Assembly: GCA_029448655.1 (NCBI GenBank)
Contig: JACCLO010000003.1
Span: 4,898,001-4,962,000 of the forward strand
Length of the DNA stretch: 64,000 nt
Origin: Wolfiporia cocos
Lineage: Eukaryota; Basidiomycota; Agaricomycetes; Polyporales; Phaeolaceae
Reading direction: 5' to 3'
Shown here: positions 21,844 through 34,081 of the stretch, in pieces
How the letters are laid out: the number at the start of each line of letters is the position of its first letter
Numbering within the stretch: the stretch's first letter is position 1
Made by a program: the position numbers and the translations under genes
Notes under the pieces: generated by a model
What the model was told of the DNA's origin: nothing
Database searches by the model: none
What the model saw: the letters and a program-made list of their open reading frames with translations, nothing else

Positions 21844-22400
21844 ATGTCTAGATCAACCATCATATGTGCATGCTTATAACGACCCTGTCGTAATCGCGAT
21901 GGTCAATATCTCTCCTACTAGATAATCTCGTTTGGTTTCATGGTAATTGAAGGAAGGTTGTCGAGCGTGTACAATGCCGCGCCATGTGCCAATAGGTGAT
22001 GGCGGTACAAAATGAAAGACCATAAAATCGCTGATATTGGAAGTTGAGGAAAATTATGTGAGACGAGCAGCAGTGCCCACAGTTGGCAAGCAGGCTGTCA
22101 ATGTAGAGAATGGCAAAAAATAAGAGGTATGGAGATAGCCAAATTTCGCCTCAGGCACATGAGCAATGCCATTGATACGTCTCGGGCTCCCGAGGACATA
22201 AATTTCGATGAAGTCTCACTTCATCGCTGTAACCGTGAGATGTGAACGTAGCGAACTCAAGACCATGCGTGAACTGTACCTGTTGTCATCTCAGTCCTCA
22301 CCAATGTTATGAGCATCAAAGCCCGAGACCACTACCCTCCATCTGTCACAACTCACAATAGTTTGCAAACGGTATATGCAGTACTCTCAAGATCAACGAA
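21844..22400. other. F-box 3' flank, copy 3, and duplicated spacer
   Basis: This contains the third 3' flank motif (21945-21987). The remainder aligns in part with 19250-19500. No gene is seen. Confidence 0.45.
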
Positions 22401-22840
22401 TTTGTTCGACTGGCCCAACTCAAACCTGGTGAACGGAGGCTCAGTCGACAACAATGGCGCATCCGTCGTTGACAGTACAGACGTATGCAATCGCCTGTGC
22501 CGGTGACGATCCTTCGGTCGAGGAAAGTTGCATCCGTACGCGATTGACGTCGATGTCGGGTGTGGCACTAGTGTTGCAATAAAGTGACGACGCGACTGCA
22601 CCATACCATGTCAATGTCACGCGCCCCAAAGGATGACTCGGTCCAGAAAGTAGGCCAACCACTAGCCGTGTTATTTGCAGAGATGACGGTCTCTGACAAG
22701 GTGCTGAAGAACTGTGAGCGTACGGCGAGCGGCACAGCAGCGGGCCAAAAGTTCTGTTTGGCGTATGAAAGTTCTATGCTCGCTGCTGCAAAAAAAAACT
22801 ATGTGCAAGGAGCCAGGAAATAGCCAGTTGACGATTTTAT
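22401..22840 (-). pseudogene. Glutaminase-like remnant with internal deletion (N-terminus joined to tail)
   Basis: From right to left, the minus strand first gives the start of the mature glutaminase, FWPAAVPLAVRS and ANNTASGWPTFWT (compare 53610-53745 of the intact gene). After about 100 poorly matching bases comes the counterpart of the cytoplasmic tail (compare PSTTNAPSLSIEPPSTS near 57120). The whole middle of the protein, including DUF4965/DUF1793, is absent. No open frame spans the junction. Confidence 0.65.
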
Positions 22841-23593
22841 CTGATTTCATCAGCGTGCTGTCGCTTACGGTCAACATGCTGTCTTGTCGATGCGTCATTA
22901 TGCGGAACGCCTACTGTAGTAAACTATTTCATGAGTTCTGTTGTAAGTAGTGTAGGCACACGAGCAGCGCCTGTTGACAACTAATTGAGCGATGTGTAGT
23001 GCTTTGCGTCCCTGAGCGAATCAATTGCAGTATTGATGAGCGGCAGCCGTCATCCGTAGATATTACCACATGGTTGACATAGTTGATTTACGCATGCTCT
23101 TACCTGTTAGTCCGTCTGAGACTTTCTTCCTGTACTCATGTCTGCCGTTTGTTCAACGGCCCCGAGTCAACATACCGAGATATTCGCCTATTTGCGTAAG
23201 GAATGTTAATGACATGAGTGAGATAAGATATAAAGAAGCCAGTGTATATTATTCGGGCATCAGATCAAGAACACGGCAGGTCGCAGACATACTCCAAGTA
23301 GGAATGAACGAACCTGTATTGCGCTACTTAACGCAGTGAACTGTGCATTTGGATCTGACTGGAAAGTCACGACTGAAGTCATTCACCAGATGTTAGGTAC
23401 GGACGAGCTCATGCAATCCAGCCGAGCCTTCTACTTCAAGTAAACCGCCATGCCTCCACTCATCGCGTGCCTGCATTCTGTATTCTTTTTGAGCGACGTT
23501 GCGCCTACTTACGTATGTATGGCAATACTCCCGCGGCCAACTCGGCTCCCACCAACGCCTACTTCAGCTCGCTCGGCCTTGATGCGAACCTAA
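22841..23593. other. Intergenic, no feature seen
   Basis: Unique-looking sequence without a convincing gene or repeat. Confidence 0.4.
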
Positions 23594-26322
23594 TCAGTGG
23601 AGCAAGTCGAGCAACGGCGGAGACGGGGGCTCATCAGGTAACAGCCACGAAGGCAACTCCTCAGAGAGACTGAGCGGTGTTTCTGGCAAAGGAATCACTG
23701 ATGGGTCAATGCTGTCTGTGCATTGCTCCTCCTGCGCATCCCTCTCCTTCCTATCTTCAACATCATCCCGAATTGATAGAATCGTCGGTTGTAACGGAGA
23801 CGCGAGCTCCATCGAGCACACTGAGTCGGTTGCGTCGAGGTCGAATGCAAGCGCCTGGGCGTCCAGGTGGACTTGAGCGCGGACCTCATCGACAACGCTT
23901 TCTTGAGGCTCTTTTGTGGCTTCTCGCCGCGGCTCAGGGGCGGCAGCTTCTCCGGTCTCTACATGGGAAGGCAGTTCTCCCTCACCTTGCAATGGGGGCT
24001 CTCGTTCGTCCCCTTCTCTTAACAGAGGAGCGGGAAGAGCATGACCCATGGCAGCCGCCGGGCTACCAATGTCCAGACGGTTCTCCATGGCGTGCCGCAG
24101 TCTATCCACCTCCGCTTTCAATCCGGCCTCGCGTGTCTGCCTCTCTGTGCGCAGCATTTCAAGCTCCCGGCGGAGCGCGGCGACTACTGCATGAAGCCTC
24201 CTGTTCGAGAAGAATTGATAGGAAAAGTGGGGTAAGCCATGATTGTGGGAATACTGACCGTTCACATTCTTCGTGCCCACGTTCCCCACCTCGGCCGACA
24301 TGCCCAGTTTCAACACGATTCGTGCTTGAGGCTGCGCTCACACCCGGACCAACATCTCTCGTTTGTCCCTGTCCTAGACCGTTCCTTGCTAGCTCATCTT
24401 CCGGTACTCTCTGTTCATCGAAATAATGAGATCGATATTACAAAAACGGGATGCACAGGACTCGCCACTTCGGCTCGGCGCTCATTTTGGCGTCTGAGCT
24501 CGAGGTCTCGCCCGACCTCGCTTGCTACTTCTTGTCTTAGTGTCCCAAAGGAGTCGATCTGCGCTCCAAATGCCGCGATCGCATCCGCGAGGGACAGCAG
24601 CGCCGGCGTCTGTACACGAGAAGACGCGCGAGGGGAGGTCGACGAAGCGCCTTCCACGGTAGAAGGTGCTGAGGGTGCACGGGCTGTCGCAGAGGATGTG
24701 CCACCGCTACTAGCAGAGCGTGCGGTGAGAGTGTCAGAGGTCCCTGTGGCGGTAGCACTGAGTGAGGGGGAGGCAGCATCATGGGCTTGTGGCAGGGGCA
24801 CGTCGTCAACGTGCGCGTGCCAACTCCCGTCTGGTCCTGATGAATGGCCGTTTCTGCGGCGCTCGGAGAGGCGGGGTGGTGGCGGCGGTATAGGACATGC
24901 AATACTATTTCGCACATCCCCGAGCTGTGTAGAATGAGGAACATCAGTCAGTTGGCCTGTTCACATCCACAGTACCGTTAACGGCATCGAAATCATGGAG
25001 AGCGCTCTGACAAAAGCTGTGATCATCAGATGAAAATTGGTCGACAAGTATCGCCATCCTAGCATGTGAGAACAGGGGCCGGTTCTAACGTCTATGAATT
25101 AGGGTATACATACTGTCGTTCCCGTATCAGACCATCTATCGCCATCCTTGTATCAGGAGACAGACATCAACATCTTCACTCATGATCGCAGTTCCATGAG
25201 CTCCAGATCACGAAAGATGGGCGAAAGACAGCATGGGCGTGGGAGATCAAAGAGCAGGGAAAGAACGATTTGCAGCACAAGACTCACCCGCCGCGCGAGC
25301 CCCTCAACTTCCTGCTCTAGCACCCGATTTCGCACCAACGCGCCCTCGAGCACAAGAGCCGCCTCATCCCCCAGTACTTCCTGCTCGTTGTTCACGCGCG
25401 CCGGCGCCGAAAATGGTTCCCGCCGTAACTCCTCACACTGCTTACTCCACTTCGTCCTCGTCTTTCCAATCTCTGCGCGCTGTACGTAATGTGCGTTCCG
25501 GCCGTCATCAGTGCCGTGCATATGTGTGTCTACAACACACGCCTCGAGCTCGGCCTCCCGCCTTGCCAGTTGCGCACTGAGCACCGCCACCTCTTGTTCT
25601 GCCACTTCGCGCGTGCGTGTGTGCGCACGGCGCTCTGTGTCGAGCTCTGCGCGAAGGGCGCGGACGACAGCGTAGGGAAACGTGTCAGAGGAGGCGGGAA
25701 GCTCAGCAGGGGCACGTGGGCATGGGGCGAGAGGTTCTTTATAGCAGTTAGCCAAATGGATAAGAAAGGAAGGACATCGTGAGGCAGGGGAATGTCGAAC
25801 ATACCGACAGGGGATGTGAGACTTATAGCGCTGTGTGGCCATGATGCGTAGTTCAAGGTGTGCATGAGCTCGACTGCAAGCAACCAGATAAGATCAGTCG
25901 GGCGTGCGCATGAAAAATGTGGAGGCGAGCCCGTTTCGCAGACAAGGAAACGTACCTCTCTCGAGCACGACGGCCAGCGCCTCTCGTGCGTCGTCGCGCT
26001 CTGCTTGCAATTCCCTTGCATAAGCCTTGCATCGCTCAAGCCTGCGAGAAAGGCCCGCGCTTGCGCGTCGCTCCTCTGCTAGTTCTGCGCGCAGGGAATC
26101 GTGCGCGTCGAGTGTGGCGAGAAGACGGGCGTGGAGCTGGGAGGTGCGCGCGGCGTGTATCTGAAGACGGGATTCGAGCTTTACTATCTGCTAAGCTCAT
26201 CAGAGATGTATTGCAGATAAGGGGCACTTGAAATTACACACCTGTGCCTCACGCTCGCTGAGGAGGATACTCATATCCTTCTCACCTGAATTCTGCAATA
26301 AATTCTTCCGAGAGCTACTCAT
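23594..26322 (-). CDS. Coiled-coil protein of unknown function
   Basis: This is a multi-exon minus-strand gene. Exon 1 (26322-26242) encodes 27 residues (MSSSRKNLLQ... ending in SEREAQ). Exon 2 begins at 26190 and continues as a strong coiled coil (VKLESRLQIHAARTSQLHAR, LSRRLERCKAYARELQAERD). Later exons carry LRAELDTERRAHTRTREVAE and VLEQEVEGLARRV, then a short globular piece (AILVDQFSSDDHSFCQSALH), a Ser/Thr/Pro-rich stretch (about 24910-24620), further heptads (LRQEVASEVGRDLELRRQNE; LRRELEMLRTERQTREAGLK) and an acidic, proline-containing C-terminus ending at 23594. Roughly 600-700 residues are expected, but the middle intron borders are not fixed. Such an architecture suits a cytoskeletal or scaffold protein; I cannot name it. 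The long opposite-strand frames here are shadows. Confidence 0.62.
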
Positions 26323-29300
26323 AGGTCGCAATGTCTAGCAGAATAGTTGAACCGATATAATGTGTACAGATGATAGCAATGAGACCAAGCGAAAGCAGCC
26401 ATAAGCGAAGCGGGCAGAAACAAGACACCGGACGGAACAACGGTCAGCGTGCCTTCAGCGCCCATGGCACCCAACAGAGGCAAACATCCATATTTGGCTT
26501 GTGCAGTAATCACATATCATCTGCTCGCGAGGGCTTGTCGCTGCACCCTTGTCGAGGAGGCTGTCGTCTGGGGACATCGCCTGCTCGTAGATGGGAACAG
26601 GCAATATCAGTGACGTCGCATCTGTAAGTGGGTCGTCTAATGACTAGTGATTGCGAGCGATGATGATGCCGTCCATTGATTAAGACGGTGAGAACGGTCG
26701 CAGGCTGTCTGTCGGAGCCGCGCGTGCCCGATGGCAGCGTGTGCACGGGTGGCAAATAGGCTATTATGAATGATGGCTATTCGGCGAGTAAACGAGTGAT
26801 GGCATGCGTGCAGTTCGCAGATAGGCAATGATGAATGATGCCTGGCTGCGCACTGTGTCCTGATTTCTAAGTCCCGCGCTCGTCTTCTCACCGCGCCCGC
26901 GCTGAATCTTCGGCGAGCTGTGGACACCCATTCAGCGAACCCGCCTATGCCACCGTAGATTACATGAAGAATGATTCAATCAGAAGGGACGGCGAAGTGA
27001 TGTGTAAAGTGATGTGTAATTCTGGGCCGATGACAATGGCGATGTGCATCCGTGCACTGGATACTGAGCGCCGGTATCGAAGGCGAAGGCGAAGAAGGGC
27101 GGGCACAGAACGGCACAAGGTCAGGCGAGGCACCAGCCACCTTCTCCAGGAGTCTTCTCTATCGCCTGTAGTCGAACCATATGCACAGCGTGTCCGATGC
27201 ACATGCATCATGGCAATTGTGACTGCGTGCATGTGACAACGTCGCCGCTTGCAGAAAGCCCCTGGTAGATGGCTCAAATGGAACGGTGCTCACGGCCTAG
27301 TCACCCCGCATGTTATTTTCCGCCGTCACACGACAGGGAGTCCAAATGATGCCGATGGCAAGATCCTCAGGTGATCTATGAGGAGCAGTGGGGACGAGAA
27401 AAAGGCTGATCAATCAGTCAAGGCTGATAAGAGATTCTCCACAACTGAACTCGACAACCGCAGCTTCGGTATAAAAAATATCAGATTGAGGCAATGTGGG
27501 AATGATGACGCGTCTATGAGCGGCGGAACATTATTGCAGCACTATCGTGCAATCCAATTAATGGAGTTGTGAGAAGAATTCCCGGTGGAGAAGCACGGAG
27601 TTTCAAGCTGGACCCTTCGACCAATGTGGCGAGGGCGGATCATCGACGTATGTGCGCGTCAGCGCCAGCATGTGGTCTGCGCAGGACCTAGCCAGGCCGA
27701 GGTGCTCGATGCGCCTGATGTCAGTGTCCGGATGCTATATATAGCGCCGAGGATATGTGTGAACGAGTCCGTGTAACCCGAGTCGATTAATGAATACTGC
27801 GGAATGCCATGCTCTCGAGCCATGTTCGTTTCATGAGGACTCGGTGAGCTGCATATTCCAAAGTCTCAGATCATAGGATACTAAAAGGTACTGAGCGGAG
27901 GCTAATTCATCAGATCCAAGCGAAATCAAGTGTCGTTCTTGGGTGACCCTCACGGGCGTTACAAATCAGTTCCACAATTTGCGGCAGGAATCGCTCGAGC
28001 GCTTGCATGCGCCACATTCACACCTCGCGCGCTCCCCGCCTCAGATGTATACCCGCCGTGGTTGGCCCACGGGCTTTAAGGAGCAACAACCCCTTTGGGC
28101 GACGATAAATATTTGGAAGGCGGAAGAACCCCCGAATACCGGACTCCGTGCGGTCGGTATGAGGGCTTACGAGATGCCATCCATTCGTCGTGCAGGAAGC
28201 CAGTGGTGTATGCGGAACCGCCTCATGCAAGCAGAGGATGTATTACCATGCGAGCCCAAGCATCGGATAGGCGCGCGTCCCTGTTGTCGCTCAATATGGA
28301 AATCTGGCTGCTATGGGCGCCTGGGTTGGATAGTTGGAACACGATCGCGGTGGGCGTGCTTGGCGCTGCGCTGATGTGGGCTGCGCTGATTTCACAAGCC
28401 ATTGATCCTGATCTCGCACGGCGTACCCGGCAACGTGCACTGGGGACGGGCCAGATCTCGCCATCCAGATATCCCACCGTGCTAAGCGGGATGCGGTGCG
28501 CGCAACATACGTAAACAAACAAGCGGTGCGCATGGACGCTGGGCATCAGCAGGCGAGCAGCAGCCGCCCGCGCACGACCCTGAGCCTGGCGCGCGCGGAT
28601 AGGCCACTCGCTGGGTCCGCTGTGGCTTCGCGCACAGGCCTGTGGCTTGGCACGAGGCAGGGGACGCACACCCCCGTAGCTCCGCCGCGAGCGCCGACGC
28701 CGTCTCTGTGCCGCATGCACCCTCGAACCTTCGCCCACACAGCAGCAGGCTGAGGGAGCAGCCGACGCGCACGGCCGGCCCGGTACGCTGTCCCGCACGC
28801 CTCGAGGCTGCCCGCGGCTGAGCTTGTCTGGCACGCTTACGCATCAGAGCATCACGCGTCCGCGCGCACAGCGGCTGTGCGCACCGAATTTGACCTCCAA
28901 GCCCCGGAGATTGTCGCAGATACAGACACCTGCAGGCCGGGGCCTATAGCGGTTATCGCCCCATCACCGCCTAGCGAGCTATCGAGCCGCCAAAGCCTGC
29001 CCATACAGTGCGTGTGATCCAGCCCTGGACTGCGTCCGCGCTGATTGGATATCGCGATGGGCGAAGCAGCCGTGGCGGTATCGATTGAATGTGTGGCCCG
29101 ATGCGCTGTCGCGCTCTGCCGTGCCGCGGCTGCCGCTGCGTGCGGTCCAGGGTCGAGCTCAGAACCTCCTCGCGTGCGAAGCCCGGCGTGGTCTGCAAAA
29201 CCTACGGGCGTGCTCGCCGCACCAAAACCCCAGCGTCCGTCGAGGCCCCGGCCGCCCGGTGCGCGCCGCAGATTGCGTCCGGCGCAGACGCGGGTGGCCT

Positions 29301-30800
29301 GTTCTCAATTTCTCTGGTGGGCACGGTGGGGCGAAACGACGCCCGGGAGACGCCGCGCACGCAGGCCCGTTTTCTGTGCCTGAGACACTGTGTACCATGC
29401 GCCACGACGGCGACCACCGCACGCACGCACCCTCGGCCTGCACACGCTGCTGGCGCTCGCCAGGATCGCCGACGCGCACGCCTGCGTGCATCGCTATCTC
29501 GTGCCAAGTATACCCCTGACGTCTCGGACCTGAGAGGCCCACCCGGTGGCCTGCCCGCGGGGGCCGCGGACGTCATCCACACATCTACACAGCGCGGAGG
29601 GGAACCTGGCACGGCGGGCGGTGCGGTGACGTGCGCGCGGAGCAGTCCGCGGCCATCCGTTGCCGATTTGGGCGACAGGGTCCGCCGCCCGTCCAGGCAC
29701 GCACCGCGCGTCGCCGCGTCCTGGGGCTCGACGGACACGCGCGTGTGCCTGGAGTGGTGAGCGAGAACGAGGAGGGTGCGCGCGCCGTCGTGCGGGGTGG
29801 GCTCGGTGAGAGCTGTCCGAGAGGCTTCGGTTTCAGGCTTTTAGACGGGACCACAGGGTGCGCACGCTGCTCGCACTTGTACTGCAGAATGGGGGGACGT
29901 GTCCGTATCGTTACATATGGCTCCCAGCCTCAGCATTAATTTCTAGAAAGTTCTGTCGCCGTTCGAGAGGACGGCAAGTACAACTTTAAAAATAACGAAT
30001 TAGCATCACGGCGGATGGCACGTGTAATGCTCCTAAAGCAGGGGATGAGACAATTACTGAACAAGCGACGAGACGAGAAGCATCACGCTTCGTAATGCAC
30101 GGAGCTGAAACACATCTCGCGAATGCTATCACGAACTCGCCCACCGTCCGACCCGCCGCAAAGCGCGCAGACACGCAGCCCCGCGCGCAGCAGCCAGCCG
30201 TCCCGCGGATCCTCTCCGCCGCCCCACCTCGCCTCGCCACGCGCATACGCCAACCGAATCGCACAGGACGGTGCCAGCCAGCGGACAGGCAGACAGGCGC
30301 ACGCATCCTCGCCGCACCTCCAGGGCCCACCTAGCAACGCGGGCGCACGCGCAGGCGCCGCAGTTCCGCGAGTCTCTGCCTGTGCATGCACCATGTGGAG
30401 CGGGGCGGCCGCGGCAGTTGCAGGCGCAGATCGCACTGGGTGTCGCGCGCGGGCTGGATGGGGTAGATGGTGATAGCAATGGTGCGTGGCGCGAACTGCG
30501 CGGAGGCAGATGCAACGGCAGAGTGTACGGGAGCGGTGTAGAACGAAGGGGGATTGGTGAGATGCCGGGAGTGCCGCATGGGGAGGGAATGTCCCATCGG
30601 CGGGGGGCGTCGACCGTACCTTGGGGATGTGCGTTCCCATCTCGTCCGTTCGCAAGACACCGACCTGTACACCCTTGATATCAGCGAATGAAGTTGTAAA
30701 TTCGAAGTAGGGATCTAGAGTTTATCTGGCTCAATAAAGAGCCTGTGTCTCGCATCAGAAACATCAAAACGAATTATTTGTCAGGAAATTATGAGAATTC
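26323..30800. other. GC-rich gene-poor region, left part
   Basis: No gene is supported. From about 27.9 kb the DNA becomes markedly GC-rich, and long frames open on both strands at once with Arg/Ala/Pro/Ser-dominated translations, which is what composition alone would produce. Nothing resembling a known domain, intron series or tRNA was found. It may include regulatory DNA or non-coding transcripts, for which the sequence gives no direct sign. Confidence 0.4.
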
Positions 30801-30805
30801 ACGAA

Positions 30806-30935
30806 CAGAAGCAGCAGAAACGGTGAAAACTCAGTTCCGTGCAGTATTCATCGTTCCTCGATGCAACGCGCCATCGCCTCGCCCATTTGCGATGCTGATC
30901 TGCGAACCCATGATTTGATATACAGCGTGAGGAAG
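30806..30935 (+). repeat. Dispersed repeat R, copy 1
   Basis: This segment of about 130 bases runs from CAGAAACGGT through CCATCGCCTCGC and GCGAACCCATGATT to GTGAGGAAGTATC. It aligns with 31095-31237 and with the reverse complement of 52150-52285. The similarity is imperfect but continuous. The nature of the repeat is unknown. Confidence 0.5.
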
Positions 30936-31094
30936 TATCGTCCGTCAAGGCATTTATGCACGATAGATATCCGTATGCCAAATGTGAGTAAGAGTAATGG
31001 AAGGCCGCGCCTCTCGGAGTAGTACGTTGCTCTCGCTCGCATCGGATGCTCACGGTCAACATAATTTTCGTCGACAAGAGCAAAATTTGAGCAA

Positions 31095-31237
31095 GAACGG
31101 AGGTGCGGACGATGCCAGAAATAGCGACAGATGAACTTACGCGGGGTAGAGCAGCACAAGCCCGCGCTACGCACCGCCTGTTTCCAAGATGCCGATCTGC
31201 AAACCCTTGATCGTGATATGCAATGTGAGGAAATATC
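31095..31237 (+). repeat. Dispersed repeat R, copy 2
   Basis: This carries TGCAAACCCTTGAT, TGATATG and TGTGAGGAAATATCA, nearly identical to the inverted copy at 52150-52285. It lies about 290 bases after copy 1 in the same orientation. A weaker trace, ACACCCTTGATATCAGCG, occurs at about 30668. Confidence 0.55.
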
Positions 31238-33639
31238 ACAACATATTCTGAAACGAAGAGGAATACGAATACTTGGAAAATATGCAGAGACCCGGTCTCT
31301 GCGATTAACTAACGCCCGACGGTGTCCGGATCTGCAATGCGCTGCTCTTGCCTGGTGCTGGTTGCTACGCACCAATGCCCGGCCGAATAAACACGGAAAT
31401 GAAAGTGGCAAAAAGCGTGCCTCTGATACGCGGCAAAGGGTCGCGTCGAGGACGATCCGGGCCCGTCGCACTTGGTCGTCGCGACACCGGGCGCGCGCAC
31501 GCACGACGACACCCGATCAGAGCGACTTCCCGAATCCTGCGCCGGCGCCGCCGATCCGACCCTGGCCCGCGCGGGCGACGCGACGCGACGCTCGAGACAC
31601 CGGGCCCTGAGCCGCGCGAGCTCAACCCCGCGGACACGCCGCTCCGACGGCCGCACCGCGATGGAAGAGAAGCGCACCGCGACTGGATTGCATGCGGCGG
31701 GTGCGATAATGCCGATCAGAGAACCCCGTGACGGCGCGGCGTCCGCGACTCCCACCGCGTCTGCGTCTGCGTCCGCGAGCTGAGCCCGCGGTGCGCGCCC
31801 GGCGGACGCGTCGCCCGCCGCCGAGGCTGGGGGACGCACGCCCCGTACGGCGGGCTCGCGCAATTGAGCGTCGGACACGTCCGGTATAGCGCGCTGTCAA
31901 TGTCACAGATGGTGATGGGAAGCATCCGTGATCTGTCCATCTGGACAGTGAGCACCGTGGCGACGCAGCATCGCGGGAACTCGGCGGGTGATCTGGGCAC
32001 GATAGTGGATTCGCGAAAGCACGAACGCGGCTTCGGGCTTCGGCGATGGGAGTGAGTGCGTTGGGAACAGCCCTCGAGATGGATGGCGAGATGGGATCTG
32101 TGATGGAGCGTGACCGTGTTTGGCAACCACGATGGGCGTGCAGGAGGGCGAGAGAGCATGACGCAAGCACGTCGAGCATTGGACGGCAGAATGCGCGCCC
32201 GGCGTGCGAAGCGTCGGGACTGAGCGAGGACTTTTTCAGGCGGCAGTGCGCACTAGTATCATCAATGTTCGCTGTTTCCTGTCCGCGGCGGTGATATTGT
32301 TGGCCACCATCAGCAGCGCTACACGCGCGCGAGGGTGGAGCGCTGATAGACCTCTGCTGACCGGTCTCTGCACGCGGGAGAAGCACGCGGTGCGCCGCAG
32401 GCCTAGCGCGCGGGTGTATTGCGCCACTCGCCCCGAACGCGCTCGATCCGCGGGCGAGGGCGCGACGCGGGCGTGAGGGGCGGGTGGCGACGAGACGAGG
32501 ATCGCGCGGGGTTGGCAACGCGACGGCGCGCACAGGGCCCGCGGGCGTGTTCCCAACAGGCCATCGGGATGCACTGCACGCTGCGGCCGCCCGGTGATAG
32601 GACATGGCCTCGCCGGTGCGCCGTCGCTGGATACGCGGTGCGCAGAATGGAAGGCGGATGCATGGACGGTGGCCAGAGGCGCGTGTGCGGGCGATTCCGT
32701 GCGCACGTCGCACAGTGCATCCATTCGCGCAAACCTTGTTGGGTGCGCTGCGGCGTGGGCTGGCCGGTCGGCGGTGGGGACGGGGAGGCTCGGCCGGTGG
32801 GTGCTGGTGGAGGGAACCGGCGACGGCCGTCAGGGCTATCAGCTGCCACCAGATTGAGATGCAATCAGCCCTTGCTCTTGTTGTCCGCATCAATGCGGGC
32901 TGCAATGCGACGGGGACTTGGGCGACGAGCACGGACGGCGAGCAGGACGCGTGCCGGTGGGTCGATAAGCCGCATTCATCCGTGCGTTCACACCGCGAAC
33001 AAGCAGCTCAGTTCCCGTCCTCGACGGGGCGCTTGCAGACGCCTTCGGGGGTGCATAATGAAGGATGTGTGATGGAAGCACGCCCCATCGGCTTCGATCT
33101 GTTCATCTTCGTGGCACAGGCCCTGCGGATTGGGCAGGGGCTGCGCATGTGTCTTGTATTTGGGGCGGGGCGCCTGCAGCTATCAGCGTGCAGTGTCGGT
33201 GGACGTTTCAGCCGAGCGTGTGGAATGACGTGGGCGTGCGGTAATTGGCTTGGTCGCATTGGCAGCAGCGCATCAGCTGCCGCGGGAGCCTGGGACTGGC
33301 GCATCGATCCCTCGCTCGACGTGAGAAGAGCCATGCGCGCAGAAGGGGCATCGATCAAACCATATACCCTTGTGTTGTGATGCCATCGCACGCACCCTCC
33401 CTGAATCGGACGGCGGAATCTGGCATCACGCTCAGGGTCAGGCTGATAAGGTGCGAACACGGTCACGCTTGGGGGTTCGCGGATGCAATTTTGCACTCGC
33501 CCCGGCGATGGCGGCGCGTGCCTGCCACGGCCGGTCTCCGCGGGGGTGCGCGGCGGCGACGGACAAGCGACATCGGCGGCGATGGCCGAAACTCGCGTGG
33601 GAATGTCGCGGAGCTGGGGCGATATTGCGGCGCTTGAAA
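31238..33639. other. GC-rich gene-poor region, right part
   Basis: No gene is supported. The minus-strand frame of 436 codons at 31622-32932 and several overlapping plus-strand frames are compositional: low in typical exon signals, rich in R, P, S and H, and open together. This region lies upstream of the GATA factor and could hold its control sequences. Confidence 0.4.
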
Positions 33640-33753
33640 ATGGAGAAAAGAAGTGACCGAATAGGGAAGCGTGATGTTGTCTTCCTGATCTCTCATCGCT
33701 CGCCATCTCGTTCCGCACACTGCCTGAAATGCAAAAGTGGTCTGCACCTGCGC

Positions 33754-33760
33754 TATATAA
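33754..33760 (+). promoter_or_regulatory. TATA box upstream of the GATA-factor gene
   Basis: TATATAA is followed after about 20 bases by CACTCACCATTCCC, a pyrimidine-rich, initiator-like stretch. If used, transcription would begin near 33785, placing the ATG candidates at 33640 and 33729 outside the mRNA. Confidence 0.4.
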
Positions 33761-34081
33761 GCAGCCCATCACTCACCATTCCCAACAGCGACCCGCCCCC
33801 GTCGACGCCCCCCTCGGAGTCTCCCCCGTCTGCGCCACCGCCGCCATCAGCAGACAACTCTCCGACCCCGCCCGCCCGCTCGCCCCCGCCGTCCCCGCCG
33901 CCACAGCAGCAGGCCCCGTACCCGCCCGCCCACGAGCCCGTCCCGCCGCCCGGTGCACCCCTGTACTACGCCGACCACCGCTGGGTACGTGCGCGTCCCT
34001 CCGCGTCGGCCCCCGCTTACCCTCCCACAGCAGTACGCGCCGTCGCTGCACCCCGCGCACTTCTACCCAGACTACCGAGGC

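Noticed and set aside
1..23000. Repeat-induced point mutation as the cause of decay
   Set aside because: Some differences between copies are transitions, but frameshifts and deletions are also common and I could not count dinucleotide bias reliably by eye.
23677..24937. Long plus-strand frames (249 and 232 codons) in this interval
   Set aside because: They are antisense to the spliced coiled-coil gene, whose minus-strand reading shows heptads and good splice sites.
31622..32932. Minus-strand open frame of 436 codons
   Set aside because: Frames are open on both strands in the same GC-rich DNA, the translation is dominated by Arg, Pro, Ser and His, and no motif or intron supports it; compositional artefact.
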